NCBI GenBank assembly: GCA_903924715.1
Contig: CAIYCP010000621.1
Location: 1 to 5,767 of the forward strand
Length of the DNA stretch: 5,767 nt
Direction of reading: 5' to 3'
From: an uncultured beta proteobacterium
GTDB taxonomy: Bacteria; Pseudomonadota; Gammaproteobacteria; Burkholderiales; Burkholderiaceae_B
Shown here: positions 1 through 5,077 of the stretch, piece by piece
How positions within the stretch are numbered: position 1 is the stretch's first letter
Layout of the letters: each line of letters starts with the position of its first letter
Position numbers and translations under genes: made by a program
The notes under the pieces: model-generated
Told to the model about the DNA's origin: nothing
Database searches by the model: none
The model's input: the letters and a program-made list of their open reading frames with translations, nothing else

Positions 1-374
1 GATCTATTTTTGATTCCCCTGCTGCGATTATGTCGAATTTACAGGCGGGCAAACTTCGTGCCTTAGCCAGCGCTGCGCCAGAGCGATCCCCTCAACTCCC
101 TACCGTCCCCACGATGGCTGAAGCTGGGTTTCCAAACTTGGACTTTAGAATTTGGCTTGGCTTAATGGCGCCTGCTGGAACACCAACCATCGTCATCGGC
201 CAAATTGAAACTGCGATCGCAACGATCATGAAAGACCCGTCCTTGCGAAAAACACTTGAAGGACAGGGATGGGATATCGCGGGGACGAGCGCCAAAAGTT
301 TCGAAGACTTTCTCAAAACAGAACTACCGAAGCTGGCTCAATCTGCGCGCGCTGCTAAAGTCAAAGCCGACTAA
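1..374 (+). CDS. Bug/TctC-family periplasmic solute-binding protein, C-terminal part (5' end outside window)
   Basis: The last 123 residues of a tripartite tricarboxylate transporter-type (Bug family) extracytoplasmic binding protein are visible. The reading frame is open from base 3, and the residues before the first in-window Met (SIFDSPAAIM) continue the family pattern, so the gene begins upstream and the ATG at 30 is not its start. Family hallmarks seen are QAGKLRALA, the PTVPTMAEAGFP segment, the LMAPAGTP turn, and a helical C-terminus ending AAKVKAD just before TAA. Bug proteins are secreted to the periplasm and bind small, often carboxylated solutes, either for a TctAB-type transporter or for sensing; which applies here is not visible. 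It matches the corresponding part of the second Bug protein at 1266-2252 only moderately, so the two are not a recent duplication. It sits 35 bp upstream of a dioxygenase gene, probably in one operon. The family is confident; the ligand is unknown. Confidence 0.9.
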   Translation, partial: SIFDSPAAIMSNLQAGKLRALASAAPERSPQLPTVPTMAEAGFPNLDFRIWLGLMAPAGTPTIVIGQIETAIATIMKDPSLRKTLEGQGWDIAGTSAKSFEDFLKTELPKLAQSARAAKVKAD

Positions 375-395
375 TCGCTGTCCGTATCGATGCTC

Positions 396-400
396 AGGAG
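396..400 (+). promoter_or_regulatory. Shine-Dalgarno site of the first dioxygenase
   Basis: AGGAG lies 9 nt before the ATG at 410, inside the 35-bp gap after the upstream Bug gene. It is the strongest ribosome-binding site seen in the window and fixes the start of the dioxygenase at 410. Confidence 0.75.
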
Positions 401-409
401 AAAACGCGC

Positions 410-1249
410 ATGTATAAAAAAATAAAAGTTCAACCGCTAGCCGGTGCCTTAGGCGCCGAGATCTTTGGCATCGACCTTTCAACTGAGATCGACCCAGCGA
501 CCCTGGCAGAAGTTCGTCAGGCACATCTCGAGCACCTCGTGATTTTTTTTCGTGAGCAAAACATTTCAGATCTCGACTTAGCCCGCTTTGCTCGAAATTT
601 TGGCGAACTCGCCATGCTCCCACCGCATCGACAAGTACCAGGAAATTTTCCTGAACTACTGGTCATCGACAAAAAGCCCGAGGGCACACTTGTCTTTGGC
701 TGGGAGTGGCATACAGACACCAGTCACCTCGAGATTCCTCCGCTGGGCTCGGTGTTAGCCGCACGCATCTTGCCTTCTGTAGGAGGTGACACGCTCTTTG
801 CCAATCAATACATGGCGTATGACACGCTCTCTGCGGGCATGAAGGCTATGCTGAAGGATCTTCGCGCCGTGCACTCGAATGGCCGAATTCTGGCCTCGCT
901 GGCTGTCGATGATATTTTGCCGCCTGGGCAAGACTGCGCTGCGCAGGCAACGCTCTCGTCGGTACACCCCGTAGTTCGCACCCACCCAGACACTGACAAA
1001 AAAGCGCTTTACGTCAATGTGATGCACACCGAACGGTTTGAGAATATGACCGTTGCCGAGAGTGCGCCTCTTCTAAAATATTTATATGATCACGCAACGC
1101 GCCCCGAATTCAGCTGTCGGTTTCGCTGGCAACCTGGGTCGATTGCGTTTTGGGATAATCGATGTTGCCAACACCTAGCGCTGGCCGACTACCCAGGACA
1201 ACGCCGCTTAATGCACCGCGTTCAAATCCGTGGCACAAAACCGATTTAA
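410..1249 (+). CDS. TauD/TfdA-family Fe(II)/2-oxoglutarate-dependent dioxygenase
   Basis: This 279-residue cytoplasmic enzyme is the usual length for the TauD/TfdA family, which couples decarboxylation of 2-oxoglutarate to succinate with hydroxylation of a substrate at a mononuclear iron. The N-terminus (VQPLAGALGAEIFGIDLS) and LVIFFREQ at 43-50 are typical. The metal triad is visible: H101 and D103 in WHTDTSH, and H255 in WDNRCCQH. Likely 2-oxoglutarate contacts are T128 in GGDTLF and R266 in QRRLMHR, with R270 following. HPVVRTHP at 186-193 and ALYVN at 199-203 are also family motifs. Compared with E. coli TauD as I remember it, the sulfonate-binding His70 aligns with L70 and Asn95 with G97, so taurine is an unlikely substrate. 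The start is supported by an AGGAG site 9 nt upstream. It lies between two Bug solute-binding protein genes, suggesting it acts on an imported organic acid or similar compound. The family is certain; the substrate is not. Confidence 0.93.
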   Translation: MYKKIKVQPLAGALGAEIFGIDLSTEIDPATLAEVRQAHLEHLVIFFREQNISDLDLARFARNFGELAMLPPHRQVPGNFPELLVIDKKPEGTLVFGWEWHTDTSHLEIPPLGSVLAARILPSVGGDTLFANQYMAYDTLSAGMKAMLKDLRAVHSNGRILASLAVDDILPPGQDCAAQATLSSVHPVVRTHPDTDKKALYVNVMHTERFENMTVAESAPLLKYLYDHATRPEFSCRFRWQPGSIAFWDNRCCQHLALADYPGQRRLMHRVQIRGTKPI

Positions 1250-1265
1250 AAACTTTACACAAATC

Positions 1266-2252
1266 ATGAGCCACTTTCTGAGACCACGTTTTTTTACTTT
1301 GTGCTGTACGTATGCAGCTTGCTTATTGTCTTGCCTTTGGCTAACCGAAAGCTTTGCGCAAACCTACCCTACCAGAACGATCCGCTTAATCGTGCCTTAC
1401 GCCGCAGGTGGTGGCACCGATGTGCTGGGCAGAGGCTTGGCGCAAAAGCTGTCTGAAGCGCTCGGGCAATCCGTGATCGTTGAAAACCGCCCAGGTGCCG
1501 ATGGCATGATTGGCTCTGAAGTCGTTGCCCGGGCTGCACCGGATGGGTACACACTTCTCTTTAACTCAAGTAGCCACGGCATCAACCCCTCGATTCATCC
1601 CAATATCGGCTTTGACACCATGCGCGACTTGCGTTGCATTAGTCAAACGGCCACTCAGCAAATGATCTTGGTGGTTCACCCCACCCTTGCGGTCAATACT
1701 GTGAAAGAGCTTATCGCGTATGCCAAAGCTAACCCAAATGTGTTGAATTTTTCGTCGTCATCCAAGGCAACGCAATTGCCAATGGAGCTCTTTAACTGGA
1801 TGGCAGGCATTAGCATGACCAACGTCCTGTACAAAGGCTCAGGTCCTGCGACAACGGACTTGTTGGCCGGAAGAATTCAAACAAGTTTTGGCGGGGCTGC
1901 TTCAGTCGTTCAACATATCAACGCAGGAAAATTACGCGCACTCGCGATTGGTGACAATCGTCGCTCACAACTGACGCCCAACATCCCGACCGTTGCTGAA
2001 GAGGGCTTGCCAGATTTTTATTCTGTACTTTGGTCTGCGATGTTTGCCCCGTCCGGCACTCCGCCCGCGGTCATTGAACGCTTGAACGCGACACTCAATC
2101 GTATTTTGCAAGATCCGCAATTCAAAACCAAAGCAGAACAGCAAGGCTTCGAAACAGACGGCACAACGCCGCAGGCATGCGACAGTTTTGTTCAGAAAGA
2201 AATCACTAAATGGGCGGATGCCATCAAACAGGCCGGCATCAAACCCGAGTAA
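1266..2252 (+). CDS. Bug/TctC-family periplasmic solute-binding protein (complete)
   Basis: This complete 328-residue tripartite tricarboxylate transporter-type binding protein is standard in length. A signal peptide covers residues 1-31 (arginines at 6 and 8, hydrophobic core about 9-28), with likely signal peptidase I cleavage after SFA31 just before QTYPTRTIRLIVPY, the usual mature N-terminus. LLSC at 20-23 loosely resembles a lipobox, but cleavage after A31 fits the family better. Other hallmarks are GGGTD at 48-52, VENRPGADG at 72-80, AAPDGYTLL at 90-98, YKGSGPATTDLLAGRI at 189-204, and INAGKLRALAI at 218-228. ATG 1266 is chosen because the upstream GTG at 1230 would put 12 extra residues before the signal peptide. 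No clear ribosome-binding site precedes it, and it begins 16 bp after the dioxygenase stop, so translational coupling is likely. It probably captures a small organic acid in the periplasm; the ligand is unknown and no TctA/TctB partner is present. Confidence 0.93.
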   Translation: MSHFLRPRFFTLCCTYAACLLSCLWLTESFAQTYPTRTIRLIVPYAAGGGTDVLGRGLAQKLSEALGQSVIVENRPGADGMIGSEVVARAAPDGYTLLFNSSSHGINPSIHPNIGFDTMRDLRCISQTATQQMILVVHPTLAVNTVKELIAYAKANPNVLNFSSSSKATQLPMELFNWMAGISMTNVLYKGSGPATTDLLAGRIQTSFGGAASVVQHINAGKLRALAIGDNRRSQLTPNIPTVAEEGLPDFYSVLWSAMFAPSGTPPAVIERLNATLNRILQDPQFKTKAEQQGFETDGTTPQACDSFVQKEITKWADAIKQAGIKPE

Positions 2253-2273
2253 CGTGCACTTATTAATGCTGCG

Positions 2274-2328
2274 TCGCAACAATTCTTCGGGCTCGGTGCT
2301 CAACTAATGTGGCAAGAATCTGTTGCGA
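2274..2328. repeat. Long imperfect inverted repeat between Bug and aldolase-like genes
   Basis: The left arm at 2274-2287 (TCGCAACAATTCTT) pairs with the right arm at 2314-2328 (AAGAATCTGTTGCGA) over 14 base pairs with a single bulged C at 2320, enclosing a 26-nt loop. It begins 22 bp after the Bug stop codon. No T-rich run follows on either strand, so it is not a standard intrinsic terminator. It could form an mRNA hairpin that stabilises or attenuates the upstream message, or be a protein-binding site. Confidence 0.7.
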
Positions 2329-2351
2329 GACCCGTTCAACGGTAGTAATCT
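2323..2351 (+). promoter_or_regulatory. Weak candidate promoter for the aldolase-like gene
   Basis: TTGCGA (2323-2328, four of six matches to the sigma70 -35 consensus) and TAATCT (2346-2351, three of six, matching the first, second and last positions) are separated by 17 bp. The 132-bp gap before the aldolase-like gene makes a separate promoter plausible. The -35 part overlaps the right arm of the inverted repeat. The motif match alone is weak. Confidence 0.2.
2332..2342. promoter_or_regulatory. Short perfect palindrome, possible operator
   Basis: CCGTTCAACGG is a perfect 5-bp inverted repeat around a single central base. It lies 42 bp upstream of the aldolase-like start, between the two elements of the candidate promoter, where a repressor site would be expected. 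No regulator gene is in the window, so an operator role is only a guess. Confidence 0.25.
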
Positions 2352-2372
2352 CATTGATACAAATCATTTTTA

Positions 2373-2378
2373 AAGAGG
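2373..2378 (+). promoter_or_regulatory. Shine-Dalgarno site of the aldolase-like gene
   Basis: AAGAGG lies 6 nt upstream of the ATG at 2385 and supports that start for the aldolase/adducin-family protein. Confidence 0.6.
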
Positions 2379-2384
2379 CTCGTC

Positions 2385-3152
2385 ATGTCGGTTCATAACC
2401 TAAATATCAAACAACAGTCTGACGCTGTTCAACAGGCCAAAATTCATCTTGCTGCCGCAAATCGCCTTGCCGTGCTCGACGACCTGCATGAAGGCATTGA
2501 CAATCACTTTACGATGATCGTACCTGGTCGCAAAGACCAGTACTTGATCTCTCCCTTCGGCCTGCACTGGTCAGAAGCGCGTGCAAGCGACATGATGATT
2601 TTTAATGAGAATGGCGATACGCTCGAAGGCGTGGGCATCGTCGAGCGCTCGGCGAAGTGCATCCATGCACCTATTCATCGCATTACCGGCGCCAACGTTG
2701 TATTGCATACCCATCAGAACTGGGCGCTTGCCTTGAACATGCTGCAAAACAATCGCCTCTTACCCGCTAGTCAGACCGCCGCTTTCTTTATGGGCATCAC
2801 AGGCTACGACGATACCTATCTGGGCGTAGCGGATGGCTTGAGCGAAGGCGAACGTCTAGCCGCTCAGGTTGGCAACAAAAAAGTGTTGTTCATGAAGAAT
2901 CATGGTGTATTGGTGGTTGGCGACACCGTCGCAGAAGCTTACAAGCGTCTGTATAAACTTGAGCGCGTCTGTCGCGCCCAGGTCTTAGCCATGAGTACAG
3001 GACAACCGATTCAGTTGCTGCCCGATGACGTGGTGAACAGTGTGCAAAACACCGCGCCTGGCGACAGCCATTCACGCCAAGAGCGCGATGAGTTGTTCTT
3101 TGCTGCCATGATGCGTGTGCTAGACCGCGAATTGCCAGGCTACGCCGACTAA
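2385..3152 (+). CDS. Class II aldolase/adducin-family protein
   Basis: This 255-residue protein is the usual size for the class II aldolase/adducin head domain, which includes zinc-dependent aldolases, epimerases and decarboxylases of sugar phosphates or other oxygenated acids. The N-terminal AANRLAVLDDLHEGIDNHFTM (residues 23-43) matches the family start, and ISPFGLHWSEA at 55-65 is the phosphate or substrate-loop region. Probable zinc ligands are H108 and H110 in VLHTHQ and H173 in KNHG. An ungapped alignment to the catalytic Glu of fuculose-1-phosphate aldolase puts Ser89 there; nearby E87 might substitute. The region IHAPIHRITGANVVLHTH resembles adducin-like members more than sugar aldolases, so the reaction is uncertain. 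The ATG is supported by AAGAGG 6 nt upstream. It follows the Bug gene after 132 bp and faces the next dioxygenase gene, ending at a shared hairpin. Metabolism of a product of the upstream dioxygenase is possible but is inference only. Confidence 0.92.
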   Translation: MSVHNLNIKQQSDAVQQAKIHLAAANRLAVLDDLHEGIDNHFTMIVPGRKDQYLISPFGLHWSEARASDMMIFNENGDTLEGVGIVERSAKCIHAPIHRITGANVVLHTHQNWALALNMLQNNRLLPASQTAAFFMGITGYDDTYLGVADGLSEGERLAAQVGNKKVLFMKNHGVLVVGDTVAEAYKRLYKLERVCRAQVLAMSTGQPIQLLPDDVVNSVQNTAPGDSHSRQERDELFFAAMMRVLDRELPGYAD

Positions 3153-3202
3153 ACCTCTGCTTGCACAAAGAACCCTGTCTTCACTAGACGGGGTTCAGAG
3201 GT
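3153..3202 (-). terminator. Hairpin terminator between convergent genes
   Basis: AACCCTGTCT (3171-3180) pairs with AGACGGGGTT (3186-3195) across a 5-nt loop: ten pairs, one of them a G-U wobble. An outer 7-bp stem, ACCTCTG (3153-3159) with CAGAGGT (3196-3202), encloses it with an 11-nt asymmetric bulge. Read on the - strand, the stem is followed by T-rich TTCTTTGT, so it can act as an intrinsic terminator for the dioxygenase. No T run follows on the + strand, so for the aldolase-like gene it is more likely a 3'-end stabilising structure. The ascending arm on the - strand encodes the last three residues (Asn-Pro-Val) and most of the stop codon of the dioxygenase. Confidence 0.6.
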
Positions 3203-4239
3203 GCCTGCCACGCTGTGGCCGGCATCATGACTCCACCTCTAAAGCCTGGCTCAACCGAACCATAGCGCTGCGCCCACTCAGGCGCGAGCGGTCGTGCCGC
3301 TGGGGATGAAAGCCACAAACGCAATAAATGTCGCCTGCGCGTCGGGTCGTTCCAGTCTTCAAACGCAGTGCGATCATGCAGCAAGGTGTGATTATGAACA
3401 AACTGCATATCCCCAGCTTCTAAACGCATCAAAAAATTTAGATCTGCACTGTTCGCAAGCGCATCGAAGCAATCGAGCGCTTCAACATGCAAAGGCGTTA
3501 AACGAAACGCATCCTCGAAGCGCTGCGCTGAATCAATATACTGACGTTGATAGATCGTAGACATGAGCCCCTGATACCAACTAAAAACAGGGATTTCAAA
3601 AAAAGGCTTTTGTCCGGCTGGGACCTCACCTCGGCGATCGGTTGCAATCGGATCAAACAACGCAGCCGCCAAGTGTGGATGATCGGCGCGCATTTTGTTA
3701 TAGAGCGTATTAGAAGATACCAAGGCTGAATCACCACCCGCTTTCGCCTGTTGCAAACACACTAAACCCACGATATCGCTTGAATCAGTATGAAAAGTTT
3801 GCCGCTCATGCGTCTGATAAATCCGAACATTCGGGTCTGTCGCATCAAGACCCATATCAATGACATGACCGAGCACATGTCCTTTTGAGTTTTGCGGCCG
3901 CGGATGACCTAAATGGGTGCCAATGCCATAGAACGCGGCTGCTGCGACCTCGCGCGACCACTGCCGCACTGGCAACGCACGAATCAACGCGAAGCCACAG
4001 CCCTGCAGCAAGGACTTGTGGATTGCAGCCAGGCGCGGGGCAAGCGTTGGAAGTAAAAATGACGAGCGTTGGATTTGCGTCAGATCAGGACTCACCGTCA
4101 AGCAGTGCGTCGCGGCCTGCTCAAGCTCAGCCAAATCATCATCTGTCAGTTCGTATTGCCAGTGTTGTTTCGTAGATTCTTCCGGACCAAGCCAAGCACT
4201 GGGACCTTCAATCTTAGGGGGCAAAGCAGCGAATCGCAT
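3184..4239 (-). CDS. TauD/TfdA-family (PF02668-like) Fe(II)/2-oxoglutarate dioxygenase, long subtype
   Basis: This 351-residue cytoplasmic oxygenase belongs to the longer branch of the TauD/TfdA superfamily and is clearly different from the TauD-like enzyme at 410-1249. The N-terminus (PKIEGPSAWLGPE, residues 8-20) is typical of that branch, followed by GCGFALIRALP at 80-90. The metal-binding triad is H150 and D152 in TFHTDSSD, and H288 in LLHDRTAFEDW; R303 or R307 in RRHLLRLWL is a likely 2-oxoglutarate contact. GLVCLQQAKAGGDSALVSS at 158-176 is the conserved core strand region. In relatives as I remember them, the motif before the distal His reads NNH; here it is HNH, with H282 at the first Asn. 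ATG 4239 is preferred because the protein then starts at the family's usual point; GTG 4290 is possible and no strong ribosome-binding site decides. It diverges from the TSUP permease gene. The substrate is unknown. Confidence 0.92.
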   Translation of the reverse strand: MRFAALPPKIEGPSAWLGPEESTKQHWQYELTDDDLAELEQAATHCLTVSPDLTQIQRSSFLLPTLAPRLAAIHKSLLQGCGFALIRALPVRQWSREVAAAAFYGIGTHLGHPRPQNSKGHVLGHVIDMGLDATDPNVRIYQTHERQTFHTDSSDIVGLVCLQQAKAGGDSALVSSNTLYNKMRADHPHLAAALFDPIATDRRGEVPAGQKPFFEIPVFSWYQGLMSTIYQRQYIDSAQRFEDAFRLTPLHVEALDCFDALANSADLNFLMRLEAGDMQFVHNHTLLHDRTAFEDWNDPTRRRHLLRLWLSSPAARPLAPEWAQRYGSVEPGFRGGVMMPATAWQAPLNPV

Positions 4240-4268
4240 GAGAATATCCAATATCTGCTCTATGATGG

Positions 4269-4302
4269 ACCCTATTCTAAGCCACTCCACACCCTATTAA
4301 GC
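4269..4302. repeat. Direct repeat in the divergent intergenic region
   Basis: ACCCTATT occurs at 4269-4276 and again at 4291-4298, 22 bp apart, which is about two helical turns. The likeness extends further with a 2-nt insertion: ACCCTATT-CT-AAGC against ACCCTATT-AAGC (to 4302). The copies lie in the 72-bp spacer between the divergent dioxygenase and permease genes, a position suited to two half-sites of a regulator. This is inference from position and spacing. Confidence 0.45.
4274..4279 (-). promoter_or_regulatory. Candidate -10 element for the - strand dioxygenase
   Basis: TAGAAT on the - strand matches five of six bases of the sigma70 -10 consensus and lies 34 bp upstream of the ATG at 4239. 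No convincing -35 box is found at the proper distance. It overlaps the first copy of the direct repeat, so a bound regulator could affect it. If it is right, the upstream GTG at 4290 could not be the start. Confidence 0.22.
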
Positions 4303-4311
4303 GTCCGCCTC

Positions 4312-5064
4312 ATGCAAGACAGTCTCGTGGTACTCGCCTTAACCGGTGCGATTTTTATAGCAGCCGGTATCGTCAAAGGCGTACTGGGGATGGGGCTCCC
4401 CACGGTTGCCATCGGGTTTTTAGGTCTCGTCATTGCGCCGGTCGAAGCCGCAGCGATGCTCGTTTTACCTTCCCTGATTACAAACGTTTGGCAACTCATC
4501 GCAGGGCCTAACTTCAGAGCATTAAGCAAACGCTTCGGCACCTTGTTACTGGGAATCTGTTTAGGCACCCCTTTCGGCGTGAGCTTTATTACCAGCGGCA
4601 ACACACAGATTGTCACTGCGGGCTTGGGCGTCGTTCTTACCATTTATGGCGCCTTCGGTTTAAGCGCGGCGCGGCTCACCGTTGCACCAAAATCAGAATG
4701 GTGGCTGTCACCTTTTATGGGATTTTGCACTGGCGTCTTGATGGGCGCGACCGGAATTTCAGCCCTCCCAGTCGCACCTTACTTTACGGCGCTCAACTTA
4801 AAGAAAGACGACTTAATTCAGGCGCTGGGCCTCTCGTTTACCGTATCTTCTTTTGCCTTAGCCATGGGATTACTGATCACAGGTCAGTTTCAGATGACAG
4901 TGGCCGCAGCCTCATTGGTTGCCTTGATTCCAGCCTTTGATGGAATGTTTATTGGGCAAAAGCTGCGAGACAGAATGCCTCAGGCCTTGTTCAAAAAATG
5001 TTTTTTTAGCGGCCTGTTACTGCTAGGTGCTTACATGACCTATCGCGCCATCACCTTGATGTAG
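4312..5064 (+). CDS. TSUP (TauE/SafE)-family membrane permease
   Basis: This 250-residue inner-membrane protein belongs to the TauE/SafE (TSUP) family, usually 240-270 residues, whose members move sulfite, organosulfonates or other small organic anions. Hydrophobic segments run at about 4-24, 29-48, 49-66, 75-95, 101-121, 131-155, 172-192, 195-213 and 229-248. The two internally related halves each have a glycine-rich signature: GIVKGVLGMGLP at 19-30, and GFCTGVLMGATGISALPVAP at 137-156. The C-terminal GQKLRDRMPQALFKK (215-229) is also typical. ATG 4312 is chosen because the protein then begins directly before the first membrane segment; longer in-frame starts overlap the divergent gene and encode no membrane-type sequence. 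No clear ribosome-binding site is seen. It is divergent from a dioxygenase and convergent with an amidohydrolase gene, 13 bp from stop to stop. Export of sulfite or another anion is possible, but sequence cannot settle the substrate. Confidence 0.92.
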   Translation: MQDSLVVLALTGAIFIAAGIVKGVLGMGLPTVAIGFLGLVIAPVEAAAMLVLPSLITNVWQLIAGPNFRALSKRFGTLLLGICLGTPFGVSFITSGNTQIVTAGLGVVLTIYGAFGLSAARLTVAPKSEWWLSPFMGFCTGVLMGATGISALPVAPYFTALNLKKDDLIQALGLSFTVSSFALAMGLLITGQFQMTVAAASLVALIPAFDGMFIGQKLRDRMPQALFKKCFFSGLLLLGAYMTYRAITLM

Positions 5065-5077
5065 GCTGGGCCTCGTA

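Noticed and set aside
543..550. Run of eight T in the first dioxygenase gene, a possible slippage or phase-variation site.
   Set aside because: It encodes part of the conserved IFFR motif and the frame is intact on both sides; eight T alone is weak evidence for programmed slippage.
1230..1265. Longer start (GTG 1230) for the second Bug protein, overlapping the dioxygenase gene.
   Set aside because: It would add 12 residues ahead of a normal signal peptide and has no ribosome-binding site; ATG 1266 gives a standard secreted protein.
1300..1340. Lipobox (LLSC) that would make the second Bug protein a lipoprotein.
   Set aside because: The match is loose, and the SFA-QTYPTRTIRL cleavage site and mature start are typical for the family.
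3894..3901. GCGGCCGC, an 8-bp palindrome (NotI site).
   Set aside because: It lies inside the dioxygenase coding region with no nearby copy or regulatory context; probably chance.
4240..4290. Seventeen-residue N-terminal extension of the - strand dioxygenase from GTG 4290.
   Set aside because: Homologs normally begin near the ATG at 4239, and the extension would cover the likely promoter and the direct repeat.
4069..4311. In-frame upstream extension of the TSUP permease gene.
   Set aside because: The extension lies antisense to the dioxygenase N-terminus and is not membrane-like; family proteins begin near the ATG at 4312.
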